Shown here: positions 1 to 12,739 of the stretch, in pieces
How the letters are laid out: each line of letters begins with the position of its first letter
Position numbering within the stretch: the first letter of the stretch is position 1
NCBI GenBank assembly: GCA_009760855.2
Contig: WPIO01000071.1
Location: 539,501-603,500, forward strand
Direction of reading: 5' to 3'
Length of the DNA: 64,000 bases
Source: Cristatella mucedo
Lineage: Eukaryota; Bryozoa; Phylactolaemata; Cristatellidae
Notes under the pieces: generated by a model
The model's database searches: none
What the model was told of the DNA's origin: nothing
The model's input: only the letters and a program-made list of their open reading frames with translations
Made by a program: the position numbers and the translations under genes

Positions 1-620
1 AAATGTCAAAAACATCGCGATCAATGGCGTCGAAGGCAGCTTATAGATCTAGCAGAGCTAGGGCATCGACATTCCATCATCGTTGCGACATAGAATGTGG
101 GCATCCTGACTGGCGCTCGTCCTCCGAAAACCGCCCATCCTCCCCTTTTCTTAACTAGCCAACCCGCTGCGCTGCACGCTCCTCGTTTTTTTAACTTGAG
201 CGATCGCTAAACCTCGTAGCGCGACGTCTAGTCAGTTACTCGTCTCCAGCGATTGCCTCCGCGGCTTGCGAGATCCGGGTCATCCGTGGCGTCGGAACGC
301 GAGCTGCTTCAACCCGCGAGTAAATGCGTAGCGGCGGCCTCGGCTCAGCGAGACTTGCCAAGGAGACTCGCTGCTGCAATATCCGTCCTGTCAGAGATTC
401 GATCTCAAACGGCTTCGCGCAGAGCAATACGCGGCTCGGCCTCAAAACCGGGGCCCCGTGACTACCCCCACCCATAGAATTGACCCCTCGACCCCGCCCA
501 CACAGTAGCTTTAGTCCTCTGGGAGGATTTCAAAAGTAGGAATGCGCCGTTAGCTCACCTGGTAACTGTGATCGCTTCGACTCATTCAGCGAACCGAACA
601 TGACGCGTTAGTTAAACGAC
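1..620. other. Unassigned GC-rich DNA
   Basis: Short opposing open frames only, with no recognisable protein, splice-bounded exon or repeat. It precedes a hairpin and a SINE-like tRNA head. Confidence 0.4.
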
Positions 621-654
621 GGCAGAGAAGCCAGAGCGAGGCTCTGGTTTGGCC

Positions 655-725
655 TCGCTCTGGCTGATAAGATGCTCGCCTCTCACGACTGAGGTCACGG
701 GCTCGAGCCCTGCGGCATAAGCGAA
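655..725 (+). repeat. tRNA-derived SINE head
   Basis: An A-box-like stretch (GCTGATAAGATGCTCGCC, about 662-680) is followed by a B-box-like GGGCTCGAGCCC near 700. This is the pol III promoter layout seen in the other SINEs of the window. A 14-bp stem hairpin (629-642 with 652-665) lies directly upstream. No intact tRNA fold was found, so this is a SINE relic rather than a tRNA gene. Confidence 0.5.
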
Positions 726-779
726 CAGTATTAGCCGATTTAATAGCCTCACTTGTGCAGCGGCAAAAGAACCTTGGCG

Positions 780-1010
780 GCTTACACCACCGTTTGCAGT
801 TGGTAATAAAGGGTCGCTATTTATCACAGCATTTAGTGAGTCCGTGCCACTCCTCTTTTTGTCGCTCGTCCGTGCTGACACTGTGCATGCTGCCGCTAAC
901 CATATTTGCATCCTGACGCTGTGCATGTCACCTCTCACCACGTGACGTTAGTCGTTTATTGAGCACGTTACCGCTAAACGTTCGATCATGCATCCTCCAA
1001 ACCAAATGCA
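780..1010 (+). mobile_element. LINE family I, 3' UTR remnant
   Basis: The text matches the 3' untranslated part of the family I copy at 34231-34913. It has the same run of 'gctgacactgtgcatgctgc', then 'gtgcatgtcacc', then a motif resembling 'gttattcattttg...gcacg'. The 5' part is lost and the copy is diverged. Confidence 0.55.
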
Positions 1011-1059
1011 CTGTGCCTTGAATTCTTAGGCGTTATAACAAATTTATTATCAGGCTGAG

Positions 1060-2025
1060 GCAAATGTAATGTAATGTCATGTAATATATCTCCGTCAATA
1101 ACTCCACAAAGTCAAAAAGACCATGTGGGTGTTACGTAGGAGTGTTTTGTATAGCGCACACACAGCCTAAGCGGCTTTCGGTACGCATTCGGTAGCCAAC
1201 AGACTTCGTCTCACGCAACAAAGAGAAAGTGGGAAGCATAGCAGAGTTAGGAGAGCAGTTGAGGTAGTGAGTAGCATAGAAGTAGCAGTTCAGGACCGCT
1301 GAAAAAGATGTGCCATAGTCGGCAGTTGGAGAGTAGATGTCGTTGCGCAAGAACTGTGGAAGCGAGTTCCACAGTCTAGGACCTGCAGAGCTAAAGCTTC
1401 TGTCGCCAACTGTCTTTAAGCGGAGGAATGGGACAGCTAATTTATTGTCCACACAGGACCTGAGGGCGCGAACAGACTGAAACTGATGCAGCAGTTCAGC
1501 TAGGTACGAAGGAGCCAAGCCGTTGCGGGCCTTGCGGGTCAGCATAAGAACTTTGCTCTGTATCCTTTGCTCAACCGGCAACCATTCTAGCTCTTTCAGC
1601 AAAGGTGACACGTGCTCAAACCGCTGGGACTTGAAGACCAGCCTTGCAGCCATATTCATAGTCCGCTGTAGTGGCATAATAGCTTTCTTTGGTAGCCCAG
1701 CCAAAATGGAATTACAATAATCAAGCCGAGACAGAACTAAAGAGCTAGTTAAATTTTTTACAAGCCACTGTGGGAGACAGCTTCTAATCTTGGATAGGGA
1801 TCGGATGTAATGGCTAGCTGTAAAGGCAGTCTTCTGAATGAAGCTTTTGAAATTGAGGCAGCTGTCGAACACGACACCTAGATTACGAGCACGTGGTGAA
1901 GGTCGCAAAATAGCATCACCTATTAGAACAGCAAAGCCTTTTAATCCAGCCACACGCTTAGGGTGTCCTATGAGAAGCAGATGTTCCGTGTGGTGATAAA
2001 ATAATTTATAATAAATAATTATCAA
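1060..2025 (-). mobile_element. LINE family II, C-terminal ORF2 fragment
   Basis: A 297-aa frame stays open on the minus strand. It holds the region after the reverse-transcriptase palm of a CR1/L2/Jockey-type LINE, with the typical run SRLDYCNS, LAGLPKKA, LQRTMNMAARLVF, WLPVEQRI and LWNSLP. These blocks are well known in such elements. The copy is 5'-truncated, since no catalytic YADD box is present. It ends at about 1060 in TTACA-like repeats (ATGTAATGTAATG on the plus strand). Other copies are at 24.3-24.8, 42.3-42.5, 44.9-45.1 and 60.0-61.1 kb. It is probably a dead insertion despite its open frame. Confidence 0.85.
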
Positions 2026-2099
2026 ATTATTAATTTGAATAAATTAGAAAATCGTTATTCAATTATGGCGTGCGAAAATTTTCTTCAACCTTATATTAC

Positions 2100-2195
2100 T
2101 ATTATTATCATTGTTATTGTCGCCCCTTGCAGGATTTGAACCCACGACCTCGGTTGCAAAATAGCGAGAACCTTGCCTCACCGGCCATCATGGCC
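2100..2195 (-). repeat. tRNA-derived SINE head
   Basis: On the minus strand a B-box-like GTGGGTTCAAATCCTG (about 2128-2143) follows an A-box-like region ending near 2185. It abuts the long (CT)n tract. Confidence 0.55.
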
Positions 2196-2222
2196 CAGTA
2201 AAGTACCTGTATACAGATTACA

Positions 2223-4150
<1,928 letters not shown>

Positions 4151-4153
4151 AAA

Positions 4154-4302
4154 AATGTATAACTCATTTACGTAGCGACCCAAGAGAACTTGATCTCTAT
4201 TCAGGTGCTTCACATGTGCCGCACGGGGCTCGAGCCCGCGACCTCAGTCAGACCGTGGTCCCCGGGGCGAGCGAGCACCTTAACCGCTAGACCAGCTCAG
4301 CT
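4154..4302 (-). repeat. Complete tRNA-headed SINE with LINE-like tail
   Basis: Read on the minus strand: A-box region TGGTCTAGCGGTTAAGG, B box CGGGCTCGAGCCCCG, then a tail GAGATCAAGTTCTCTTGGG and CGCTACG. The tail matches the family I LINE 3' hairpin (arms AGAGA and TCTCT). This is the best example in the window of a SINE sharing the LINE 3' end. Confidence 0.75.
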
Positions 4303-4873
4303 CGGCATTTTAGTTTTATTTTAGTTTAGTTTTAGTTTAGATGGCCGAGAGAAGGCTCGGCTTGGTCGATCGATGTCTTTCGGCGAGCATCGTGGCGATT
4401 CTCTTTCTGCCCCTCCCCCCTCGATTCGGCCCTACGATTTACCGTCTGCATCAATTGCCCGCGTCCATTCGCCAGCTTCTTTGCAGAATGAGACCGGACC
4501 ACCGCGACCGCTCGCGAGCAGGCAGCAGCCGCCGCAGAGAGCGACCTCGAAGGGGTCACTGTGGCGGCGCGGTGAGCCGCCGCTATCTGTGGCGCTTTGC
4601 GGTCGGACGGTCTCCTGCGGCCGCGGCCTGCGGCAGCGGCAGCGGCCGCAGCCGCGCCACTGCGCTGGGGTTGCCGGAAGGGCGCAGCGTTTTCGGGCGT
4701 CCATAAGGGTGCACGCTCACTCTCACTCTCACTCACTCTCATCTCATCGACAGTCGCACCACGTGTTCGCCACGCCGTTCAGCGCTCTCGTAGCTGTTCA
4801 GCATCAAGTGCACAGGACACAGCGTCGGCACACGGCAACGATTTGACAGCGATCGGAAGGGTGCGCGCTCAGG

Positions 4874-7218
4874 ATGCACGGACCCGTGCGGCTGCTTTGT
4901 TTCGTCGCCCTCCTCGCTGCATACCTCCGTGAGTAACCAACGGACCGAGCGAGGCGACGCGGCGCGGCGCGGTGCTGCACAGGGGGGGCCGCACGAGGGC
5001 GAGCCGAGCGAGAACAGCGAAGTGTAGCGAGGCCGCGGCCTGGGAGCCAACGGCTGCGAGGCGACGCGTATGGGCGCTAAAAAGCGCCGTCGGCGCTGAG
5101 TGCGGCCTCCGCGCGCGCGCGTTGCAGTTTCGGCCGCCGAGGCGCTGAAATGCTACAGCTGCGGCTCCGAAACGACCGTCGTCAGCACGTGCGCGGATCC
5201 GTACGTGCCTCGCCAAGAGGACGCGGCCGACTGCGGCCCGATGGTTCTCGGCTGCCGCAAGATTACGGTCATCAATCCGGACGGCAAGAACTTCGGTAGG
5301 CGGCGGCGTTCGGCAGCGGCTCGCTCGTCGCCTGCTCGAGCCGCTGAGGCTCAGGCCGCCGCCCGCTCGGGACGCGCTGCGAGCGAGCGTCGCTCGCAGC
5401 CCGGCCGAGGTGAAGTCGCGCTCTCGAGGTCACCGCTACCCCCTCCCCCGGCCTCTGCTGTCAAACGACGTACATAAATCGTGATCGCGCCCTTAGGTGC
5501 CACGCTAAGAATGTCTATAGTTTAAAGCTCGTACTGTTCGCTAGATCTCGCTGGGTACGCTTGCACGTGGCCATCTTAAAATGAGTTATCTGCAACGAAG
5601 CTGAGCGCCATTTTGCTCAGCTTGCACGTGACCCAGAACGCCGCGCTCGCTCGTCTGGAGCCGCGGCGGTTCAGACGGTTTCCTTTCGCGACCTCGGTCC
5701 CGAGGTCGTGGGCTCGAATCCTGTTCTGGGCGATCTTTTATTGCCACTGCGAGTGGTGGCGACAGCCGTAAAGGCTCTTCTGTCGCTATACAAAAGAGGC
5801 TGTTGTTGAATCAGCTCAGTATTTTCTTTACTCAGCCGCTACGCAATTGGGGTCGCGGCGGCGGCGGCGCTCGGTGGCTGTCGTCGGTCCAAAGCCTCGA
5901 GGGCTTGTGGCACAGGTGGCGCATCCTTCGAAATTATGCGCGTCGCGGTAAAAAAAAAAAAGCTTAAGGTTAGAAGGTTAAGCTCTGTTAGGCTGCGGTT
6001 TTTAGACAGGTTTTGTCGCGATGGACGTTCGTTTTGACGTTCGTCACCGCATTGGCAAAGAGTCAACACGCGCACGCGGCCGGCACACGGCGGTCCGGTT
6101 TGCTCCATCTGCCTTGCTAAGCGAAGGGCAAGGCGAATGCTCATTAATAACTCAAAAAAACGAGCTGCCTTCAGCATTTTATCATCGGCGACCCGTTCGC
6201 TGAGGCTGCCCGCTTGCAGGACCGTACGTGGCTCCTCCCTCCGGCGGAAGAACACGATTTTAAGACCGACAGACGGACGCCTGTTAGGCTAACGGCGGTG
6301 GGCTCGCTGTTGGCTCGCTGCTGGCGCGGACCTCGAGCTTCAGAGCGTCGAGTGGCGAAGGGAAATCCGGCCGAGCAACATCTCGGGGTCCGCGCGGCGG
6401 CGAGGAAGGGGAAGCGCTCGGCGTAAATCTGCTCCTGCGGCCGGTCAGCGGTTAGATTGCGGTTGCAGGCCGATTGTATTTAGCTCACTGTGACTAATAA
6501 GCGGTCGTTCGTCGGGGGGGGGAGGGAGGGCGGACGAAAGCACTGAATGAGTCGTGCACTGGTTTGCCACACCTGCCAGGCCAACCGCAAGGAATAGACG
6601 AATTCAATGACAAGTGAAAACTTGCTAGCACCGCAGCAGCGGTGCCACTAACGGCGACCCCTTTCGCGGTCCGCCTTTCGATACCGAGGACGGGCAGCGC
6701 AGCCCCCTTCTCAACCCCCCCCCTGCTAACTGCTAGCTAAGCCGTGCCCGTACGTTTGCGCCTCTCCCCCTGCTTCCCTGCCTGAACCTGACTGAGCCTC
6801 GCGTCACTCGCTCGAACGCGCGCGGCGGCGGCCGCCGCAGCGATCGACCTTCGCGGCTGCATTGGCCGCCGCCGCCGCCGCCGCTCTCGCATGTCCGCGC
6901 GCGAGCGTTCGCCGCGCTCTTTCGCACGTCTTGGAGAACTTGTCGCAATACAACGGTCGCCAGCGGCGCTCCCGAGTTCACGCGCGCGCGCGCTCCGTCG
7001 TCGTTGCAGTGCAGCGGGCTTGCGCGTCCGTGTCGGCTGACAACACGTGCCTCAACGTGTCGACCGTGCAAGGCTCGGTGCTGCAGACGTGCTCCTGTCT
7101 CGGCAACCTGTGCAATGCGGCGCCAGAGGGCGCCCCGACTCGCGGCGCCTGGACGGCGGCGCGACTGGCGGCGGGCGCGCTCGCAGCGACGGCGCTGTCG
7201 CGAGCGTGGCGCGTCTAG
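4874..7218 (+). CDS. Ly6/uPAR three-finger, probably GPI-anchored protein (3 exons)
   Basis: Exons 4874-4928, 5128-5295 and 7010-7218 join in phase 1 and phase 1 to give 143 aa. Residues 1 to about 22 are a hydrophobic signal peptide. The mature part begins ALKCYSCGS and has exactly ten cysteines (27, 30, 40, 54, 61, 79, 88, 102, 104, 109), ending in the family signature LCN at 108-110. The tail after 115 is Ala/Leu-rich and moderately hydrophobic, as expected for a GPI-attachment signal. Donors are GTGAGT and GTAGGC, and acceptors end TTGCAG. The family includes invertebrate Quiver/Sleepless-type membrane proteins and secreted or anchored three-finger proteins. The exact ligand cannot be inferred. 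Intron 2 carries a SINE. An AATAAA lies 94 bp after the stop. The start was chosen because it is the only ATG giving a signal peptide in frame. Confidence 0.85.
5690..5825 (+). repeat. tRNA-headed SINE, second subfamily
   Basis: B-box-like GTGGGCTCGAATCCTG (about 5709-5724) follows a degenerate A box. The body contains GCCGTAAAGGCTCTTCTGTC and CAAAAGAGGCTG, shared with copies at 26.7-26.85 and 40.2-40.4 kb and, inverted, 44.1-44.2 kb. It lies in intron 2 of the Ly6 gene. Confidence 0.7.
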
Positions 7219-7311
7219 GTGGGTGTAGCGTCGGCTGCTTTTAGCGTAGGAGCACGCGCGATGGCGCACGATGGCGCCAGATTCGTGGTGGTGCTCGGTT
7301 TGGTAGCAAGC

Positions 7312-7317
7312 AATAAA
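7312..7317 (+). promoter_or_regulatory. Polyadenylation signal of the Ly6 gene
   Basis: AATAAA 94 bp after the stop codon, followed by GT-rich sequence (TTGGTTGTTTTTCG). Confidence 0.65.
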
Positions 7318-7329
7318 CTTGGTTGTTTT

Positions 7330-8185
7330 TCGTGCTATTTGCATTTCTACCTAAATCATCTGTCGACACTGCTCCGTTTAACGGCAGAGCTCCGTTGGGC
7401 GTCCGAAGCGATACGCGAGGTCTACGGCAACGACTACGACTATCGCTGTGCGCAGCTAATTAAATAAGATGATCTTGTATGTACGTAAGTAATAGTGAAT
7501 CCTGGTGCTATTACCGGTCGGAACAGAGGAATTTTGGGTTGTGGGCGTATTATTTTCACAGAATTAGAATCGCATATGCCATACAGTGAGGACTTGGCCT
7601 GTTTTATGTGTGTGAAGTGACAACGCTCGAATGTATGAGGGGCAAGGTGAAGGAAGTCGCGAACCGGAGCTCTTACGCTAATGCCTCGAGCGAATGTGCC
7701 CGCAGAACCGCCGGACCTCCGCCGCGTCATTTGTAGTCGCCGGCTACAGCATGCACAACTGCCAGCTAGTGCGTTGCTCTGCTGCTGATGCTATTAGTAA
7801 TATTTTCTGTTGACACTCGATGCGCTATTTTCGGTCAGGGCGTAATGAGGCAGCGAATTCAGCGAATTCGTTAAGTCTGCCGACCGCGGTTGATGACAAC
7901 GCTGATCCTGTGCCCTGGCACTCGACGGCATTTCCAGGTCGGCCTTTCTAGCTCTGTAGCAGGGGAGGAAAATGGCGGGCGGAGGGAGGTCATGGCCAAG
8001 AAAACGCACCGTCATCGGGAGCCACGCTTTCGCTGCGGTCGAGGAGCGTGGCGACATGGGCCACCAATGGGCGCCAGATGGCATCAGACGCCACCAGAGA
8101 AAAGCTTGAGCTCGAAAGACAAGCGCTCGCCGCGGCCCTCGCTGCAGCAAAGCGGAGAGCTAAGAGCGGAGAGAGGCTAGGAGCT
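7330..8185. other. Intergenic, nothing recognised
   Basis: No splice-bounded coding exon and no repeat I can match elsewhere in the window. A short Lys/Ala/Glu-rich frame near 8090-8190 has no supporting splice sites. Confidence 0.35.
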
Positions 8186-8229
8186 AAGATTATGCACTCA
8201 AGCAACGTCACGTGGCCGGGCCAACGTGC

Positions 8230-8620
8230 CGCAGTACAAACCTTTAATCCTTTGGAGACCGTACATTTAGTTCGTATGCTCAAAACCTGGAACTCCATCC
8301 CGACTTGCGCCAGAACATACCCTGACTTGAGCACATTTGAAAAGAACTTGAAAACACCTATTTATGACAGCATTTACTGAGTCCCTGTGATTCGTCCTTG
8401 ATGTGCTTATGCGTGCTGACACTGTGCATGCTGCCACTAACCGCATTTGCATGCTGACCCTGTGCATGTCACCCCTAACCATGTTATTCATTTTGTTTGT
8501 TTTTCAAGCATGATTTTACTTACCATCTAATTGCATTTCCCTTTGCAGCAAATGTAAAGCGCCTAGAAAGTGATTTAAGTTCTCTGAGGGTGCTTTATCA
8601 AGTGCATTATTAGTATTATT
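8230..8620 (+). mobile_element. LINE family I, 3' fragment
   Basis: Starts in the C-terminal coding part (TTTGGAGACCGT, then codons for a WNSIPT-like run) and ends with GAAAGTGATTTAAGTTCTCT, TGAGGGTGCTTTATC and ATT repeats. It is bracketed by imperfect direct repeats of about 47 bp (8189-8235 and 8626-8670). Confidence 0.8.
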
Positions 8621-8625
8621 AAGAT

Positions 8626-8762
8626 AATGCACTCAAGAAACGTCACGTGGACGGGCCAACATGCTGCAGCAGCAGTGTGGCGGCACGACATTAGGCATTT
8701 CGAACCCACGACCTGGGTCGTGAAGAGCGAGCACCTTGACCCCTGGGCTGAGTGAGACCCTA
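8626..8762 (-). repeat. tRNA-derived SINE
   Basis: Minus strand B-box-like GTCGTGGGTTCGAAATG near 8695-8715 with an A-box-like GTCAAGGTGCTCGCTC upstream of it (about 8727-8742). The distal part duplicates the sequence left of the LINE at 8230. Confidence 0.5.
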
Positions 8763-8959
8763 GGAATAATTCAATGCCCACATAAATATGAATCATCTGA
8801 AGTGCGTAGAAGTGAGCTGATTACAAGAGCTGCGTACAAGTACCTGTTTTCTCGCTGCAAAATTCTTAATTATTGCTGTTACGCATGCACGAAAGTGGGA
8901 TTTCCATTATACAAGTTAGGTGATCATCAGCGCCAAGCTTAAATAGCCTTATAAATAGA

Positions 8960-9310
8960 TTATATTTTAATTTAAATTATAAATAAAATACTTTATTTAG
9001 TTATTTATTTATTAATAATTATTATATAATGTATAATAGTTATAATTAAATCAAATAGCTTAAATAGCTAAAAAGCTTAAATGAAAGCTTAAAAAGCTAA
9101 GAACTGGATCTGCTGTGCAGACGATGGGAAATGGAAGTGGTTATATTTATAATTATAATTTTTAATATAGTAATTATATAATTGTAATCATTTATTTATT
9201 ATGATATAATATATAAATAATTATAATTGAATACAATTAAATAGCTAATAGCTAAAAAGCTTAAATGAAAGCTAAAAGCCAAGAACAATCTGCTGCTCAG
9301 ACGAAGATGA
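8960..9310. repeat. AT-rich tandem duplication, period about 184 bp
   Basis: Two diverged copies of an AT-rich unit share AAAAAGCTTAAATGAAAGCT (at about 9070 and 9254), followed by CTAAGAAC or CCAAGAAC, TCTGCTG and CAGACGA. It stands out in otherwise GC-rich DNA. Confidence 0.65.
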
Positions 9311-10042
9311 AGGGAGATTCGACGAACTGACGAGTAGCGAACGGAAGTTCGAGAGGCCAGGCGAGCACACGGCTCGACGGCAGTGCAGCAGCAAATGGCC
9401 GAAAATGGCCGCCATTTTTCGAGAACGGGCTGTAGCGGACTCAAATTCTTGACGAAACCAATCGCGGCAACGCAACCATTTTCTCTGCTGCCCACTTAAG
9501 CTCCCTCTCCCGCACGAGCGCTCACGGGTGCTCGAATTCATTTCACCATCGAATGCAAGACCTGCCCGCGGCAACAGGTAGCGGAGCCGCGCCGCGCACT
9601 GCGGTAGCACCGCCCAAGCTAAGCCGCACGGCCGCCGAGCCGCCGGCTGACGGCCGCCGGCAGGCAAGGTCAAGGTCCGGCCAGGTCAAGATCCAGAAGG
9701 ACGCGCAGGCGAGTCGCTTCTATTGGCAGCTCAAGTGGCCGCAGAAAGCCTTGACCCGGGGCTCTCTCCAGTCGGCTCGGCGGCTCCGAATGGCCGGCGC
9801 GATGCCCAGCTCCGCGGCTCGCGACGACGCCGCAGCAGCAGCCGCTGCTGCCGCTGCTGAAGCTGCCGCTGCTGAAGCTGCCGCGTCGCCGCTGGCGTCG
9901 CCGCAGGCGTCGATCGAGAGCCGGCAGTCGTCGGTGTCGCCGTCGGAGCGCCGCCTCGGCCTCCGCAGCGCGACTTCGTGGCTAAGCTCGCGGCTCCGCA
10001 GGCGCCGAAGCAGGCGATCGTAGCGCGGCTCTGAAAAGAATA
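9311..10042. other. Unassigned GC-rich DNA
   Basis: Alanine-repeat frames come from a GCTGCC-type trinucleotide run near 9830-9890. One plus-strand frame (about 9553-10023) ends in a Ser/Arg-rich run and could be coding, but nothing supports it beyond openness. Confidence 0.35.
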
Positions 10043-10127
10043 ATGGCGGCGGCAGCTGCGAGAGCTGCTGGCTCGGTGGCGGTAGGAAGCGGTGGACGCC
10101 GCTCGCGTACGGTCGCTGGGCTTAGCG
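10043..10127 (+). CDS. Possible first coding exon, unidentified gene
   Basis: An ATG after AATA opens 28 codons rich in Ala, Arg, Gly and Ser and runs straight into a consensus donor (TTAGCG then GTGAGT). The peptide, an Arg/Ala-rich N-terminus without acidic residues, resembles a mitochondrial presequence. No downstream exon could be joined, so this rests only on the start, composition and donor. It could equally be a non-coding CpG-island sequence. Confidence 0.25.
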
Positions 10128-10129
10128 GT

Positions 10130-11118
10130 GAGTTGAGTCACCTAGCAGCGTAATCGCTGCCGACTAGCGGTCGCGTGGCGAAGCGGCCACGCGGCGATGT
10201 GGTCCCCAGCAAACTGGTACGTTTCGCTGCGACTGCACGGGCTCAGCGAAGCGAAGTGAAGCGCAAATAGCCTCTCGCTGAGCGCTACAAACGAGCGTCT
10301 GCGGTTGCGAGACGGTCTGAGCTACTGCGGCCCAGTGTCTTACGAAAAACGTGCTTCCGTCGACGAAGCCCAGCGCAAGATTTCCGAGCGCGCGCCGAGT
10401 CGTCGAATCAGCGCCGCCGCACAGCGCCCCTGGGGAGAATAATTCGAGCGCTCGACCGCCGCCTTTTACCGCCGCTCACCCGAATCGGAACCGTAAGAGT
10501 AGACGGATGACGAGCCGCCGCCCTCTCTTTCGGCCGTTCGCGAGATGAAACCGAAGCTGGACGTCGCCGCTGCAACGAGCCGCCGCGCGCTCAGAAATCG
10601 CCGCCGCCGGCGGAAACAGTCCGCTCAGCCACGAAGCGCTGCAGCGGCGTCGCAGCCGCGGCGGAGGCCGCGGCGTCGTCGGCGGCAACGGCGGCGCAGA
10701 AGAGCAGGCAGCTTACGCCGCCGCTCGTGACTCGCATTCGGCGGCTCGGCCGAGCAGACGCACTGGCGCCACGTGCGCTCGGGCGCGACTACCGCGGCGC
10801 ATCTTCGGTGGTCACGTGTCGGCGCGTCACTCGTCGGCTTGGCCGCTGCCGGGCGGATGGCCGCGTCGTTGCAGGCGGCCATGCGCTCTAGCAGACCTGC
10901 TGCAACGCGAGCGCGCGCGCGGGCGTCTGGACGCGGCTGCGGGCCGCGCGAGGAGAACGCGAGGAGAACGCGCCCGCGGCCGACGATATTGGCAGCCGAC
11001 GGTAGCGTTTAGTGCGGCGCGTCGTGCGCGGTCGCCCAGCCCACTCTCACCTCGGCGGACGTGGCCGCTAGAGCCGCCGCCGCCGCCGCCGGGGCTCCTC
11101 CAAGTGCTTGGAGGATAC
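10130..11118. other. GC-rich interval, no assignable exon
   Basis: Very CpG-dense, with overlapping long frames on both strands that are Arg/Ala-rich by composition. Any further exons of the minus-strand gene at 11651-11119 would lie here or further left, but none was recognised. Confidence 0.35.
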
Positions 11119-11651
11119 CGGTGCTGGAGCCAGCGTTTGGCAACCTTGACCGAGTCGACGCCGAACGTGCGCTCGTACTCGCTGAGCGCCGGTGGCGGCG
11201 GCGCGGCGGGCCGGCAGCAGCGAACGTGCACGAAGGCGTGGTCCTGCGAAACGGAAGCAATGCGTGCGGCGAATAGATGAATGCAGCTCTCCCGCATGGC
11301 GTCCTCTCAGGAGAGCTGGGAATCTCCATCTAAGCAATCGGCCACGCTGAGGGCGGCCGCGGCCGCCTCCGACGCTCGCCTGCTGCCGCTCGCTCGCTGC
11401 CTCTGCTCCGCGAGATAGCGGCCGACTCCCGGGCGGCGGCGCAGCGCGCGTCAGAGCGCGCGCACTCAGCTCACTTCCGCCGCCTCCGAACGCCGCTCGT
11501 GCCAGCCGTCGGCCAGGACGCGGCTGTCGCTGAACGTCGACTTCACCTGCCACGTGTGGACGAACGGCTGCGCCGTCTCGCGGCCGGGACTCAGGAACGG
11601 GCGCAGGCTGGCGGCATCGTCGGGCAGCACGAGGCGCGCGTGCACCACCAT
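11119..11651 (-). CDS. 5' part of an unidentified minus-strand gene (2 exons seen)
   Basis: On the minus strand an ATG in a strong context (CCGTCGCCATGG) starts a 35-codon exon, 11651-11547, ending at a CAG/GTGAAG donor in phase 0. After a 303-bp intron the acceptor TTGCTTCCGTTTCGCAG opens exon 2 at 11243 in the same phase. Together they read MVVHARLVLPDD, then PFVHTWQ joined to DHAFVHVRCC, a Pro-rich stretch, then ALSEYERTFGVDSVKVAKRW. Exon 2 ends either at 11145 (AAG/GTTGCC) or at 11119 (CACCG/GTATCC). Composition is less biased than the surrounding Arg/Ala frames, which supports real coding. I do not recognise the family, and the rest of the gene was not found. Confidence 0.5.
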
Positions 11652-11659
11652 GGCGACGG

Positions 11660-12060
11660 CGGGACGCTGCCGGGACGGTCGCCGCCGCCGCCGCTCGCTC
11701 TTCCGACTCTAGCGAGCCTCCCGCCGCTGCGAGGGCGACGGAAGAGCGGACCGGAAGAGAGATCCGGCCCCCGGCTAACCGCGTCCGGCGTTCGCTCCGA
11801 CCGGAGTTTGGCAGTGGAGCTGCAATGAAAAATATGTCGTGAAATTCAAAAGAATTTTCCTCCTTTCACTGTCGAATGCTGAGCAGTGGCAAAATTTCCG
11901 GTAGTCGCATGCCGCACGTGGCGCATGCGGCGACTTGCGATGCAAAAGATAAAAGCATTCCAGCTGAAATGTCGCAGTACAATTGCACTATTATATTACT
12001 ATATATTGTATGTATAATACATTGAATATTAAAACTATTTGTAATATATAGTATATTATA

Positions 12061-12096
<36 letters not shown>

Positions 12097-12570
12097 TATT
12101 ATATATAAATTGTACTAGAAGTGTACGCAGGTCCTCGGTGCATGGCAGGTTGTAGGAGATGCAAATTTGAGCACATTCCTCAACGAAAGCGTTTCGCAAA
12201 CGGTATTAAACTACCCGTGACGAAATTACGCTCAACTCTAGTGAAGGATTAACAGGCCCTCGTGTAAGCACGGGACAGACTTGGTTGTGGCCTCCGAGTC
12301 AGTTACGATCTTTGTCTGAAGGACGGAAGTGGCCCGGGATCTCCAGTAATTTACACCAAGGATCAGCGTAAAAAGTGGTGTATTATGTTGGCCCGAATAC
12401 ATTGTTATATCTGCAGTGGTGTTCCCTATATTCTGCCGCGTGAACTCTACTGTGCAGTTTTGCCATAAGAGAACGAGTAATAACTTAACTCCCCACGACT
12501 ACCCGTCACATCAGATTGACTACAATTGAGCTGCCGCTCATTCTATACCTATCGACTAGATTTCCGAACA
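11660..12570. other. Intergenic
   Basis: Upstream side of the minus-strand gene. Contains a (TA)n run at 12062-12092 and otherwise no recognisable feature. Confidence 0.4.
12062..12092. repeat. (TA)n microsatellite
   Basis: About 15 TA units within a wider AT-rich stretch. Confidence 0.9.
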
Positions 12571-12735
12571 TCATAATAATGCATTTTATAAAGCGCTCTC
12601 GGAGGACTTAATCTCTTTCTAAGTGTTTTACAATTGCTTCAAGATGGCACGACCAAATGAGTAGTGGTAACATACCCAATAAACAACATGAATAACATGG
12701 TTAGTGGTGACAGGTCGGGAGTGAGCATGCTAGAT
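12570..12735 (-). mobile_element. LINE family I, 3' end
   Basis: On the plus strand: TAATAATGCATTTTATAAAG, CGCTCTCGGAGGACTTAATC and TCTTTCTAAGTG, followed by the 3' UTR with AACATGGTTAGTGGTGACA. It is 5'-truncated. Confidence 0.75.
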
Positions 12736-12739
12736 GTAT

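Noticed and set aside
5700-5725. Possible tRNA gene from the B-box match
   Set aside because: No cloverleaf or acceptor stem could be formed; the sequence is repeated elsewhere with a SINE body.
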